64,000 bases of DNA from Archangium violaceum. GTDB lineage: Bacteria; Myxococcota; Myxococcia; Myxococcales; Myxococcaceae. A program made the position numbers and the translations under genes. Below are positions 36,967-46,210 of the stretch, piece by piece (within the stretch, counting starts at the first letter, position 1; each line of letters starts with the position of its first letter). Under the pieces are notes generated by a model. That model was not told the origin of the DNA. It worked only from the letters and a program-made list of their open reading frames with translations, and ran no database searches. The stretch covers positions 11,266,001 through 11,330,000 of the forward strand of contig NZ_CP069396.1 of the NCBI RefSeq assembly GCF_016887565.1, written 5' to 3'.

Positions 36967-38862
36967 ATGAGACTTCCCCTGATCGGTACCCTGAAGCTGC
37001 GTGGCCGCCTGACGCTGTACGTCACCCTGCTGGCCGTGGTTCCCCTGCTGGCGTCCTCGCTGCTGGGGTTGCGTACCACCCATGGGATGATGCAGCAGCA
37101 GGTCCACGAGATGCTCCGCATCGAGGCGGAGGGCCTGAAGGACCTGGTGGAGGCCTCGCTGGCGGAGCGTGAGACGAGCGTGCGCAGCTGGGCGGAGGAC
37201 GCGCTGCTGCGCGAGGCGCTGCTCACGGGAAGCTACGAGCAGAGCGACGCGGTGCTGTCGCGGCTGCAGCTGCGCTACACCACCTTCACCGGACTGGTGC
37301 TCTTCACCGAGGACGGCCGGGCCGTCTCCGCCAGCACGGCGCCCCTGCGCGACTCGTTCGCGGGCCAGGAGGTGGTGGTGCGGGACTCGCCCTGGTTCAA
37401 GGCGGCCCTGGAGGGGCGCTTCACCAGCGCGATGCTCACCGAGGAGGATCCCGTCTTCGGCATGCAGGTGCTGCACCTGGCGGCGCCGGTGATGGAGTCG
37501 CGTGGCGGGCGGCGGCTGGGCGTGCTGCTGGCGGCGTACGACTGGGGCCAGGTGGGCGAGGTGGTGAAGACCGCGCTGGCCCGCGCCCGCGCGCGCAAGA
37601 ACGACAGCTTCGCCCTGGAGGTGCGCACCGAGGCGGGCAGCCTGCTCTTCGACTCGCGCGGCAAGGGCGCCGGGCGCATCGCCAATGCCGTGACGGCCGA
37701 GGCCATCAACGGGCCGGAGCTCTCGGACGTGGGGGATGGCTGGCGCTTCGTGGCGCTGTCCGACCAGGAGGATGTGTACGGCTCGGTCAACCAGCTGAGC
37801 CTGGGCGTGCTGGGCATCGCGCTGGCCGCGGTGGTGGTGGTCTCGCTGTCCGCCTTCCTGCTGGCGCGCGGCGTCGCCCAGCCCATCAGCCGGCTCAACC
37901 AGGCGGTGCGCCACATCGTGCAGGAGGGAGACCTCACCCAGAGGCTGGAGGCGCACGGGGATGACGAGGTGGGCGAGCTGGCGCGCTCCTTCGTGCAGAT
38001 GGTGGGCAACCTGAAGGAGACGACGCTGAGCCTTCAGCGCGGCACCCAGGTGCTCACCGACACGGTGGCCGAGCTGACGCGCGCCGCCGAGCAGCAGGAG
38101 AACAACATCACCCGTCAGGCGGCGGCCCTGCAGGAGACGCAGGTGACGGCGCAGGAGATCAAACAGACGTCGTTGATCGCCTCGGAGCGCGCGACGGCGG
38201 TGCTCCAGGTGGCCACGCGGGCCGAGGAGCTGGGCCAGGGCGGCGTCAACGCGCTCACGGAGAGCATGAGCGGCTTCCAGGGGATGCAGGACCAGGTGAA
38301 CGAGATGGCCGCGCAGATCGGCCGGCTCAACGAGCGCGCCCAGCGCATCGGCGGCATCACCCTGACGGTGAAGGGCCTGGCGGACCGCTCCAACATGCTG
38401 GCGCTCAACGCCGCCATCGAGGCGGTGCGCTCGGGCGAGCACGGCAAGGGCTTCGCCATCGTGGCCAAGGAGATCCGCACCCTGGCCAACCAGTCCATCC
38501 ACTCCACCGCCGAGGTGGGCACGCTGCTCGAGGACATCACCCAGTCCATCCTCAAGACGGTGGAGCTGAGCGAGCAGGGCCAGGAGCGCATGGATGCGGG
38601 CCTGATGAAGGCGCGCAGCAGCGGCGAGAGCATCCAGGCTCTGAGCACCATCGTGCAGGACAACATGAGCGCGGTGAGGCAGATCGCCGGCGCGGTGAGC
38701 CAGCAGAACGCCGGCATCGCGCAGATCTTCACCGCGATGACGGACCTCTCCACCATGATGCACGACACCATGGTGGGACTGCAGGCCACCCAACGCGTCG
38801 CCCAGGCGCTGCGCGACGTGGCGGAACAGATGCAGCAGGTGGCGCGTAGCTACCGGGTATAA
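36967..38862 (+). CDS. Methyl-accepting chemotaxis protein
   Basis: A 631-residue receptor. A first membrane helix (residues 15-38) is followed by a periplasmic Cache-like sensor domain to about residue 275, a second helix ([20 protein letters not shown]), a HAMP domain (about 302-355, [18 protein letters not shown]), and a cytoplasmic signalling coiled coil. The hairpin tip that binds CheA/CheW is at about 475-510 ([20 protein letters not shown], then [12 protein letters not shown]). No C-terminal CheR-binding pentapeptide is seen. No che genes adjoin it, so its pathway is unknown. The HAD gene follows 17 bases later. Confidence 0.93.
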   Translation: MRLPLIGTLKLRGRLTLYVTLLAVVPLLASSLLGLRTTHGMMQQQVHEMLRIEAEGLKDLVEASLAERETSVRSWAEDALLREALLTGSYEQSDAVLSRLQLRYTTFTGLVLFTEDGRAVSASTAPLRDSFAGQEVVVRDSPWFKAALEGRFTSAMLTEEDPVFGMQVLHLAAPVMESRGGRRLGVLLAAYDWGQVGEVVKTALARARARKNDSFALEVRTEAGSLLFDSRGKGAGRIANAVTAEAINGPELSDVGDGWRFVALSDQEDVYGSVNQLSLGVLGIALAAVVVVSLSAFLLARGVAQPISRLNQAVRHIVQEGDLTQRLEAHGDDEVGELARSFVQMVGNLKETTLSLQRGTQVLTDTVAELTRAAEQQENNITRQAAALQETQVTAQEIKQTSLIASERATAVLQVATRAEELGQGGVNALTESMSGFQGMQDQVNEMAAQIGRLNERAQRIGGITLTVKGLADRSNMLALNAAIEAVRSGEHGKGFAIVAKEIRTLANQSIHSTAEVGTLLEDITQSILKTVELSEQGQERMDAGLMKARSSGESIQALSTIVQDNMSAVRQIAGAVSQQNAGIAQIFTAMTDLSTMMHDTMVGLQATQRVAQALRDVAEQMQQVARSYRV

Positions 38863-38879
38863 ACAAGAAGGGGACGTCC

Positions 38880-39485
38880 ATGACCACTCCGCCCCGCGCC
38901 GTCATCCTCGACCTCGGCAACGTGCTTGTCTTCCACGACAACGCCCTGCTCTTCCGTCGACTGGGTGCGAGGGCGGGCCTGTCACCGGCGGAGACCGAGA
39001 GCCGGCTGGCCTCGGGCCTGGGCTGGACGGCGGCCAACCGCGGGCTGCTGGGCGCCGAGGGCATCCGGCGCGACGTGTGCGGCTCGCTGGGAGTGGACCT
39101 GCCCTCGGAGGAGTTCAACACCCTGTGGAGCAGCCACTTCACCCTCCACGAGGCGGTGCTGCCGCGGGTGGAGGGGCTGGTGGGGCGGGTGAAGCTGGTG
39201 CTGCTGTCCAACACCAACGTGCTGCACGCGGCCTTCCTGCGGCCGAAGCTGCCGGTGCTGGAGCGCTTCGACTCGCTGGTGCTCAGCTGCGAGGTGGGCT
39301 CGGTGAAGCCCGAGCCCGGCATCTACAAGGAGGCGCTGCGCCGCGCGGGGTGTGAACCGCGGGACGTGGCCTTCTTCGATGACATGCCCGAGTTCGTCCA
39401 GGCCGCGAACGCGCTGGGCATCCGCGGCCACGTCTTCACCACCGCCGAGGCCTTCGACGCGCAGCTGAAGGCGCTCGGGCTGTAG
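38880..39485 (+). CDS. HAD superfamily phosphatase, YihX-like
   Basis: A 201-residue hydrolase. The nucleophile motif is VILDLGNVLVFHD (Asp at about residue 11), in the LDLGNV form common to YihX-like and haloacid dehalogenase relatives. Motif II is VLLSNTN, the conserved Lys lies in GSVKPEPGIYKEAL, and the acidic motif is VAFFDDMPEFVQAA. YihX dephosphorylates sugar phosphates; the substrate here is not determined. It probably shares a transcript with the chemoreceptor. Confidence 0.9.
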   Translation: MTTPPRAVILDLGNVLVFHDNALLFRRLGARAGLSPAETESRLASGLGWTAANRGLLGAEGIRRDVCGSLGVDLPSEEFNTLWSSHFTLHEAVLPRVEGLVGRVKLVLLSNTNVLHAAFLRPKLPVLERFDSLVLSCEVGSVKPEPGIYKEALRRAGCEPRDVAFFDDMPEFVQAANALGIRGHVFTTAEAFDAQLKALGL

Positions 39486-39490
39486 CGGCA

Positions 39491-40141
39491 CTACTTCTCG
39501 TAGCGCGCCACGGGCGGCTCGTTGCGGCCGGCCTCGGTCCAGGCCTTCAGGGCCGGCAGGGCGAGCACCGCGTCACGGTAGGCGGCGCACACCGGCTCCA
39601 GCTCCACGTCATAGGTGACGAAGCGCGTGACGACGGGCGCGTAGAAGGCGTCCGCGATGGAGAAGGCGCCGAAGAGGAAGGGCCCGCCCTGTCCGTGACG
39701 CGCGCGGCACTCCTTCCACAGCGAGGTGATGCGCTCGATGTCCTCGGCGACGCCGGGAGCGCGGCCCTCACCGGGCTTGCGGGCGCGGAGGTTCATCGAC
39801 ATGTGGTTGCGCAGGTTCGTGAAGCCCGAGTGCATCTCCGCGGTGACGGAGCGGGCCAGGGCGCGGGCGGCGGTGTCCTGGGGCCACAACCGCGCCTGGG
39901 GGAAGAGCTCGGCCAGGTACTCGCAGATGGCCAGCGAGTCCCAGATGACGAGCTCGCCGTGCAGCAGCGCGGGCACGCGGCCACTGGGCGAGTACTTCGC
40001 GATGTGCGCGGCGGTGTCCGGCTGGCCGAGCTGCACCACCACCTCGCGGAAGGGCTGCCCGGTATGGGCGAGCGCGAGGTAGGGCCGCAGCGACCAGGAG
40101 GAGTAGTTCTTCGAGGCGACGACGAGGGTGAGCTCTTTCAT
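39491..40141 (-). CDS. Glutathione S-transferase family protein
   Basis: A 216-residue protein with the two-domain GST plan. The N-terminal thioredoxin-like domain has SKNYSSWSLRPYLAL, with the likely catalytic Ser, then SGRVPALLHGELVIWDSLAICEYLAELFP containing the cis-Pro and the ES/DS-type glutathione contact. The C-terminal domain is helical. It starts at the ATG overlapping the stop of the cyclase gene (ATGA), so the two are co-translated. The reaction is unknown. Confidence 0.88.
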   Translation of the reverse strand: MKELTLVVASKNYSSWSLRPYLALAHTGQPFREVVVQLGQPDTAAHIAKYSPSGRVPALLHGELVIWDSLAICEYLAELFPQARLWPQDTAARALARSVTAEMHSGFTNLRNHMSMNLRARKPGEGRAPGVAEDIERITSLWKECRARHGQGGPFLFGAFSIADAFYAPVVTRFVTYDVELEPVCAAYRDAVLALPALKAWTEAGRNEPPVARYEK

Positions 40142-40749
40142 GGACGCGCACGATAGCCGGGCAGCAGGCCGCGCAGACGTGACATCCACGACTGGCGGCG
40201 GCCGCGCCGGAGCACGGGCGGATCGATGCGGTAGACGGACACTGGCAGGCGGATGTTCTTCAAGTCCCCGCGCCCCAGGCGCACCACGGGGGCGAGCACC
40301 TGACGCTCCACCTGCCGCACCACGGACTCACTGACATAGAGACTGCCGGGCCGGGCGAGCGCCTCCAGCCGGGCGGCCAGGTTGACACCCTCGCCGAAGA
40401 CGTCTCCGTCCCGGTGCACCACCGAGCCCAGGTGGATGCCGATGCGCAGCTCCACCCGGCGCTCGTGCGGGACACACTCGTTGCGCGCACACAACGCCGA
40501 CTGCAGCTCCAGCGCACATGACACCGCGGGGAGCGCCTCGTCGAACTCGACGAGGAAACCATCCTCCATCTGTTTGATCTCGCGTCCTCCGTGCCCGGAC
40601 AGCAGGCCACGCACGAGCCGACCATGCTCCTCGCGCAGTTCGAGGTTGAGCGCCTCGTCCCGCCGGGCTTCGGGGCTGAGCTCCACCATGTCCGTGAACA
40701 TGATGGCCGCCACCTTCCTGGGTTCCGGTTGCGGTACGTCCGCCATCAT
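40138..40749 (-). CDS. Stand-alone class III adenylate/guanylate cyclase domain
   Basis: A 203-residue protein that is almost entirely a nucleotide cyclase domain. The first metal Asp is in AAIMFTDMVELS. The substrate-selecting Lys is in GREIKQMEDGFLVEF, where the usual GDG reads EDG but the second metal Asp is kept. The transition-state region is FGEGVNLAARLEALA. It could make cAMP, and may be soluble because no membrane segment is seen. The ATG chosen follows AAGGAG; a second ATG is adjacent. It is coupled by ATGA to a GST gene. A protein with two cyclic-nucleotide domains is encoded at 62043. Confidence 0.85.
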   Translation of the reverse strand: MMADVPQPEPRKVAAIMFTDMVELSPEARRDEALNLELREEHGRLVRGLLSGHGGREIKQMEDGFLVEFDEALPAVSCALELQSALCARNECVPHERRVELRIGIHLGSVVHRDGDVFGEGVNLAARLEALARPGSLYVSESVVRQVERQVLAPVVRLGRGDLKNIRLPVSVYRIDPPVLRRGRRQSWMSRLRGLLPGYRARP

Positions 40750-41044
40750 CAACGCGTCTCCTTCCCCCCCAACCAGACAGAAAGCGAATGTTACCCTACC
40801 GACACTCGCTTGTTCTGCCCGAGCCCCCCAGCCGGGCCAGCGAGAAAAACCCGGGCCCCCTCCGCCCGGTCGGGACGAGGCGCCCGACATCCGCGCCTGA
40901 ACCCCACCTATTGACAGCGATAAGTAACCCACCACTGACGCAACGCACAATGTACGGAAGGGCTCCGAGGTAGGGAGACGTCGGCGAGACGACAACGGAC
41001 GTGGCCCAAGTGTCGCCCTGTTACTGTTGAGAGTGAATCCGCCC
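40750..41044. other. Intergenic stretch without a recognised gene
   Basis: About 295 bases between the divergent cyclase and a small membrane protein gene. A TTGACA occurs at 40911-40916 but has no convincing -10 box at the right distance. Short open frames here look like noise. Confidence 0.5.
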
Positions 41045-41431
41045 ATGTCCGAGCCCCAGGACGAACACGCCCCGCTCTGGCCGCCCCTGCTGCTGACGCT
41101 GGGCGTGCTGTACGTGGCCACCGAGGCGCGGCACGCGAAGCTGGCGCTCACGGCGCTCGCCGCGCTCGTGCTGCTGCCCACGGCGTGGCGGGTGATGACG
41201 CGCCGGTGGGTAAGAGGGGACGTGATGCGAGGGCTCGGCGCGGGCTACATCGCCAGCCACGTGCCGCTGCTGCTCGGGGCGTGCTCCACGCTGGAGAGGC
41301 CCGAGTGCCGCATCCACCTGTGCATGGAGGGAGTGGTCGCGGGAGTGCCCTTCGTGCCCTGGGCGGGAGTGTTGGGCACCCTGCTGTACTGGGCGTGGGC
41401 CGGACCGGGGCCGGGGCGCCGCGCGGAGTGA
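41045..41431 (+). CDS. Small integral membrane protein of unknown function
   Basis: About 128 residues with perhaps four membrane helices (LWPPLLLTLGVLYVATEA; LALTALAALVLLPTAW; AGYIASHVPLLLGAC; WAGVLGTLLYWAWAG). The loop CSTLERPECRIHLCMEG has three Cys. The start is uncertain: a TTG at 41027 also opens the frame. No family recognised. The opposite strand is open but reads as Pro/Arg-rich noise. Confidence 0.6.
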   Translation: MSEPQDEHAPLWPPLLLTLGVLYVATEARHAKLALTALAALVLLPTAWRVMTRRWVRGDVMRGLGAGYIASHVPLLLGACSTLERPECRIHLCMEGVVAGVPFVPWAGVLGTLLYWAWAGPGPGRRAE

Positions 41432-41510
41432 GGGCCGGGGGCCACCTTGCGGCTCCGGACGGCACCGCCCTAGCGTCTGGCTCCTTCGCACTCGAACGAC
41501 GGAGCCGGGA

Positions 41511-42050
41511 ATGAAGACCACGGGAAGCTGCTGCACGCTCGACATCGCCACCATGCAGGCCACGAAGACGCACGTGGCCGCCAACCCGGAGGCGGGCAAG
41601 GGCCGCTTCGAGACGGTGACGGAGTGGCGGGATGGCGCCCAGGCGGTGACCCGGGCGCGCTCCTTCACCCTGGAGACGGACGAGCCCACGGCGCTCGGGG
41701 GGAAGGATCAGCACATCGATCCGATGGAGCTGCTGCTGGCCTCGCTGGGCACGTGCCTGACGATTGGATGGGTGACCCAGGCGCGGATGCGCGGGCTGGA
41801 GTACCGCGACCTGCGCATCAAGGTGAGCGCGCCCTTCGATTTGCGCGGTTACCTGAACCTGGACCCGCAGGTGCGCCCTGGGTTCTCGGAGCTGCAGTAC
41901 ACGGTGGAGGTGGACACGGACGCGGACGCCGCCACGCTGGAGGAGATCCGCAAGGCGGCGGAGAAGAGCAGCCCGATGTTCGACAACATCCTCAATCCGA
42001 CGGCCATCTCCGGCCGGGTGACGAAGCGCGGAGAAACGGTGGCCGCCTGA
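41511..42050 (+). CDS. OsmC-like protein
   Basis: A 179-residue protein of the OsmC/Ohr fold. The first peroxidatic Cys region is seen as DPMELLLASLGTCLTIGW (Cys near residue 84). At the second Cys position, usually CPV, the sequence reads SSPMFDN, so the second redox Cys is absent. Family members reduce organic hydroperoxides; loss of the second Cys suggests a different or weaker activity. A Cys pair (SCC) sits near the N-terminus. Confidence 0.85.
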   Translation: MKTTGSCCTLDIATMQATKTHVAANPEAGKGRFETVTEWRDGAQAVTRARSFTLETDEPTALGGKDQHIDPMELLLASLGTCLTIGWVTQARMRGLEYRDLRIKVSAPFDLRGYLNLDPQVRPGFSELQYTVEVDTDADAATLEEIRKAAEKSSPMFDNILNPTAISGRVTKRGETVAA

Positions 42051-42063
42051 GTTCTCGCCTATC

Positions 42064-42084
42064 CCCTCTCCCTTCGGGAGAGGG
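42064..42084. repeat. Short inverted repeat between convergent genes
   Basis: CCCTCTCCC and GGGAGAGGG around TTC: the core of the repeat family at 12567, 50848 and 53642, without its long arm. Placed between the ends of the OsmC and S46 peptidase genes, it may also act as a terminator. Confidence 0.6.
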
Positions 42085-42110
42085 AAAGGAGGGAGGGAGG
42101 GAAGAGAAGC

Positions 42111-44168
42111 TCAGCGCTGATTGGCGCGGAGCTCCTTCACCAACCGGTTGGCGCCGTAGACGTGCTCGAGGGCCCGCAGCAGGCCCTCGCCATGCACCGC
42201 CACCGCGCGGTTCGTCTCCGGGACGTACGCGTACCGGCCCCCGAGCGACGGCAGGTTGCCGTCGAAGATGAGCCCCACCACACGGCCCTCGCGGTCCACC
42301 ATGGGCGAGCCCGAGTTGCCGCCGATGATGTCGTGGGTGGTGGCCATGTCGAGCGGCGTCTCACCGGACACCTTGCCCTGGGCCTCGAGCCACGAGTCCG
42401 GCAGCCGGAAGGGCTCCTTGCCGGTGTGCCGCGCGTAGGCCCCGGCGAACGTCGTCAACGGAGCCACGGTACGGCCATTCTCCGCCCAGCCCTTCACCAC
42501 GCCGTAGCTGAGGCGCAGGGTGAAGGTGGCGTCCGGGTAGCCGGTGGTGCCATATGCCGCCAGCCGAGCCCGCGCGAGCAGCTCGCCATTCTTCTTCAGC
42601 ACCGACTCCACCGAGTCCTCGTAGCGCTTGCGCACCTCGCGAGCCCGCGCGTCCACCCGGCGGGCCAGGAGGAGCATCGGATCCTTCGACGCCTCCACCG
42701 CGGCCCTCCCGCCCTCGAGCAGCCGCTGACGCTCCTTCACGTCGAAGAGCTTCGTGCCCTTCACCAGCGCGCGAGCCAGTTCCTCCGGGGCCTCGCGGCC
42801 GAGCACCTCTTGAACGAAGGGGTCATCGGCGCCCAGCGTCTCGCGCAGCCTGTTGAAGCCAAAGGTGAGCGTGACCACCTCGAGCTCCGGGGTGATGGGG
42901 GCGTCGCGCAAGAGCCCCTGGCGCAGGGCGGGGAGCTGGCCGTCGGTGTACTCGCGCAGCCGCTCCGCGTTGGCCTTGGGCAGCTCGTCCGCCGCGCGCA
43001 CCAGTTGCCGGGCGAGGCCGAACAGCTCTGACGGGAAGCCATCCCCGCCCTCCTTCAGCTTGTACTCGGCCAGCAGGGGCCGATAGGCATCCAGCGCGCG
43101 GGCGATGGCGTCCCAGGCGCCCGAGGTGGTGGCCTTGAGCTTCGGATCCGCCTCCACCTTCGCGCGCAGGTCGGCCTCGGCCTTGCGCTTGTCCCCGAGC
43201 AGCGAGGGCTCGGCCAGGGCCTGGTGCCGGCCGCGCAGGGCCTTCAGCCCGTTCTCCACCGAGCGCAGCTTCGCGCGCGTGGTGCGCCAGCGCTCCGGGG
43301 AGGCCGAGGCGTACTCGCGCAGCATGCCGCGCATCTCCGAGAGGTGCAGGAGCGTGTAGGGCAGCGCCACGTCGCGCTGGAACTCCAGCTCCGCCACGGT
43401 GCTCTGCCGCTCGGTGCCGCCCGGATGGCCGGAGACGAAGACGAGGTCCCCCTCCCTGGCGCCCTCCCTGGCCCAGGACAGGAAGTGGTCCGTCTTCAGC
43501 GGCTGACCGTTGGTGCCCCACACGCGGATGAAGGCCGCGTCGAAGCCGAAGCGCGGGAAGTTGAAGTTGTCCGGATCCCCACCGAAGGCGGCCATGGAGA
43601 ACTCGGGGGCGAAGGCCAGCCGCACGTCCTGGAAGCGGCGGTACTTGTAGAGGTGGTATTTGCCGCCGTTGAAGAGCGTCACCACGTCGCAGCGCAGCTC
43701 CGGCCCGGTGGCGCACTCGCTTTCGATCTTCGACATCTCCGCCTTGAGGGCGGTGTTGAAGGCCGAGCCGCCCAACCCCTGGGTGGCGCCCTGGAGGCGC
43801 GCGGTGACGTCCGTCATCTCCACGAGCTGGTTGGCCTCCACCTTGGGGCAGCGCAGCTCGTCCCCGGGCGCCTTCGCGTAGAAGCCGGTGGCGAGGTAAT
43901 CCCGCTTGGGGGAGGACAGGTCCTCCACGCACGAGCGGATGCAGTGGTGGTTGGTCATCACCAGGCCGTCCGGAGACACGAAGCTCGCGGAGCACCCGCC
44001 GGCCAGCCGCACGGAGGACAGCCGCACATGGTCCAACCACTCCCGCGAGGGCTCGAACCCATGGCTGGCCTTCACGGCGGCGGCCGGAAAGGCGTCATAG
44101 GTCCACATCCCCTCTTCCGCGGCGGCGGGGAGGGCCAACAGGAGGCCGAGAGCAAGCAGGCGTTGCAC
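42111..44168 (-). CDS. S46 family serine dipeptidyl peptidase (DPP7-like)
   Basis: A 685-residue secreted peptidase starting at a GTG after AAGGA, with a signal peptide (RLLALGLLLALPAAA). The serine-protease triad region is visible: TNHHCIRSCVE (His) and IIGGNSGSPMVDREG (Ser). Downstream, GLIFDGNLPS has Gly at the position that in characterised members separates DPP7-like (Gly, hydrophobic P1) from DPP11-like (Arg, acidic P1) enzymes; this points to DPP7-like specificity. Such enzymes remove dipeptides from the N-terminus of peptides in the periplasm. Together with the POT transporter it fits peptide feeding. Confidence 0.92.
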   Translation of the reverse strand: MQRLLALGLLLALPAAAEEGMWTYDAFPAAAVKASHGFEPSREWLDHVRLSSVRLAGGCSASFVSPDGLVMTNHHCIRSCVEDLSSPKRDYLATGFYAKAPGDELRCPKVEANQLVEMTDVTARLQGATQGLGGSAFNTALKAEMSKIESECATGPELRCDVVTLFNGGKYHLYKYRRFQDVRLAFAPEFSMAAFGGDPDNFNFPRFGFDAAFIRVWGTNGQPLKTDHFLSWAREGAREGDLVFVSGHPGGTERQSTVAELEFQRDVALPYTLLHLSEMRGMLREYASASPERWRTTRAKLRSVENGLKALRGRHQALAEPSLLGDKRKAEADLRAKVEADPKLKATTSGAWDAIARALDAYRPLLAEYKLKEGGDGFPSELFGLARQLVRAADELPKANAERLREYTDGQLPALRQGLLRDAPITPELEVVTLTFGFNRLRETLGADDPFVQEVLGREAPEELARALVKGTKLFDVKERQRLLEGGRAAVEASKDPMLLLARRVDARAREVRKRYEDSVESVLKKNGELLARARLAAYGTTGYPDATFTLRLSYGVVKGWAENGRTVAPLTTFAGAYARHTGKEPFRLPDSWLEAQGKVSGETPLDMATTHDIIGGNSGSPMVDREGRVVGLIFDGNLPSLGGRYAYVPETNRAVAVHGEGLLRALEHVYGANRLVKELRANQR

Positions 44169-44309
44169 GGGCAAGCGTCCTTGGAATGAAGGGGGAGCCC
44201 GCGTTGTGGCCTGGGAGGGGCGTGGCGTCAACCCGGACGGGACGGAGGAACGCACGTCGAACGCACGTCGGACTTGAGTTGGAGGCCAGGACCCCGGAAG
44301 GTTGGGAGG

Positions 44310-45446
44310 ATGGCGACGAAGCACCACATCTATCTGGTTCCCGGCTTCTTCGGCTTCGCCAACCTGGGAGAGCTGCTCTACTTCGGGCACGTGCGCGACT
44401 ACTTCGTGGCGGAGATGGCGCGCCGCGGAGTGGAGGTGGAGGTGGTCCAGGTGCTCTCGCACCCGACCGGCTCCATCCGCACGCGGGCGGCGGACCTCTA
44501 CAAGGCCATCGAGGCCAGCAGCGCGAAGGACGACGACGGCCCCATCCACCTCATCGGTCACTCCACGGGAGGACTGGACTCGCGGCTCTTCGTCAGCCCG
44601 AGTGCCTCGCTGGGAGAGGGACTGGAAGTGGAGTTCTTCGCACGCCGGGTGCGCACGGTGGTGACGGTGTCCACCCCGCACGCGGGCACGCCGCTGGCGT
44701 CCTTCTTCCTGGGGCTCTTCGGGCAGAAGCTGCTGCAACTGCTGTCGCTCTTCACCGTGTACGTGCTGCGCTTCGGCCGGCTGCCGCTGACGGTGGCCTT
44801 CCGGTTGGGCAGCCTGCTGACGCGCTGGGACGAGCAGCTCGGCTTCCGGCCCACGCTGCTGGACCAGCTCTTCGAGCAGCTGCTGGGGGACTTCTCCGCC
44901 GAGCGCCGGGAGGAACTGGTGCGCTTCCTGGGGGACGTGGGCAGTGACGCCTCGCTCGTGCCCCAGCTCACGCCCGAGGGCATCGACCTCTTCAACGCGG
45001 GCACGCAGGATCGGCCGGGGGTGCGCTACGGCTCCGTCATCACCCAGGCCCGGCCGCCGTCGCTGCGCACGCGGCTGAGCGCGGGGTTGGATCCGTACGC
45101 CCAGCTCACACACACCGTCTACTCCTTCCTCTACGGGCGCACGCAGAACATGCCCCTCACGGCGATTCCCCTTCACACCCCGGCGCAGACAGCGGCGCTG
45201 GTGGAGGCGTATGGGGCGCTGCCGGGCCCGCAGGCCTGTGACGGCATCGTGCCCACGCGCTCGCAGGTGTACGGGCGGGTGCTGACGGCGGTGCGGGCGG
45301 ACCACCTGGATGCCATTGGCCACTTCGACCAACCGGCGCACCGGCCGCCGCACGTGGACTGGCTCATCTCGGGCTCCGGATTCCGGAGGCTCCACTTCGA
45401 GCGCCTGTGGCGCACCGTGGTGGATTTCGTCCTGCTGGAGACATGA
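44310..45446 (+). CDS. Alpha/beta hydrolase, triacylglycerol-lipase-like
   Basis: A 378-residue hydrolase. It begins IYLVPGFFGFANLGEL, the oxyanion region, and has the nucleophile elbow GHSTGGLDSR (Ser near residue 90) and TVVTVSTPHAGTPLASF, typical of bacterial lipases. The His is probably in AIGHFDQP near the C-terminus. The ATG chosen is preceded by GGAAGG; an upstream ATG adds 12 residues. No signal peptide is evident. A second lipase gene follows 34 bases later. Confidence 0.85.
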   Translation: MATKHHIYLVPGFFGFANLGELLYFGHVRDYFVAEMARRGVEVEVVQVLSHPTGSIRTRAADLYKAIEASSAKDDDGPIHLIGHSTGGLDSRLFVSPSASLGEGLEVEFFARRVRTVVTVSTPHAGTPLASFFLGLFGQKLLQLLSLFTVYVLRFGRLPLTVAFRLGSLLTRWDEQLGFRPTLLDQLFEQLLGDFSAERREELVRFLGDVGSDASLVPQLTPEGIDLFNAGTQDRPGVRYGSVITQARPPSLRTRLSAGLDPYAQLTHTVYSFLYGRTQNMPLTAIPLHTPAQTAALVEAYGALPGPQACDGIVPTRSQVYGRVLTAVRADHLDAIGHFDQPAHRPPHVDWLISGSGFRRLHFERLWRTVVDFVLLET

Positions 45447-45480
45447 GATACACAGCGGACCCCAGCCCTCTGGAGTCCCC

Positions 45481-46197
45481 ATGTCTTCCCACCTCCGTGA
45501 CTTCTCTCCGCACGCACTCCGGGTCCTCGTGCTGGCGCTGCTCGCCGTCCTGACGGGCTGTGCCACCACGCCGAAGGTGCAGTCCACGCCTCCGCCCGCG
45601 CCGGTGCTGTTCGTGCACGGCACCGACGACACCCCAGGTGCCTTCTACGCGATGCTCGATGCGTTCGAGGAGGCGGGCTGGCCGAAGGAGCGGCTCCACG
45701 CGGTGCGCCTGCACCCGAACAATGGCCAGATGCCCATCGAGGTCATGGCCTACCAGGTCCGCAGCGCGGCGGAGGGTCTGCGCAAGCGCACTGGCGCCGA
45801 GCGCATCGACGTGGTGGCCTTCAGTCAGGGCACGCTGTCCTCGCGCTACTGGATGCAGGAGCTGGGAGGCCAGGGGCGCGTGCGGCGCTTCGTCTCCATC
45901 TCGGGGCCGCACCACGGCACACGCGCGGCGTACATGAAGGCGGATCCGGCCCTGGTGCAGATGCGCCCGGACAGTGACTTCCTGCGCGAGCTGAACCGCC
46001 GCGAGAACCCCCTCGGGGACATCGAGGTCTTCTCCTTCTGGACGCCGCTCGACAGCACGGTCGTCCCGGCCGACAGCGCGCGCCTGCCGGGCGCCACCGA
46101 GCGCACCTTCATCGTGCCCATGCACCAGCTGATGCTGAGCAGCCCGGCCGTCATCTCCGCGACGGTGGAGGCGTTGTCGAAGCCGGCGACCCCGTAG
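45481..46197 (+). CDS. Lipase-like alpha/beta hydrolase lipoprotein
   Basis: A 238-residue protein with a lipoprotein signal (VLALLAVLTGC, lipid Cys at residue 27). The hydrolase core resembles Bacillus LipA/EstA: VLFVHGTDDTPGAFYAML, nucleophile AFSQGTLSSRYW, HHGTRAA, a likely Asp in TPLDSTVVP and His in VPMHQLML. Probably an envelope-bound esterase. Adjacent to another lipase on the same strand, so the two may be co-expressed. Confidence 0.87.
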   Translation: MSSHLRDFSPHALRVLVLALLAVLTGCATTPKVQSTPPPAPVLFVHGTDDTPGAFYAMLDAFEEAGWPKERLHAVRLHPNNGQMPIEVMAYQVRSAAEGLRKRTGAERIDVVAFSQGTLSSRYWMQELGGQGRVRRFVSISGPHHGTRAAYMKADPALVQMRPDSDFLRELNRRENPLGDIEVFSFWTPLDSTVVPADSARLPGATERTFIVPMHQLMLSSPAVISATVEALSKPATP

Positions 46198-46210
46198 CTC
46201 CGGCTCGCGC

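Noticed and set aside
36310-38793. An 827-residue open frame opposite the host-attachment and chemoreceptor genes
   Set aside because: His/Leu/Gln-rich shadow spanning two unrelated real genes.
40911-40950. TTGACA as a promoter for the small membrane protein
   Set aside because: No acceptable -10 box at 15-19 bases.
42111-45632. Treating the 1173-residue open frame as one gene
   Set aside because: The first 488 residues lie opposite a real lipase and lack protein character; the S46 peptidase starts at 44168 with a ribosome site and signal peptide.
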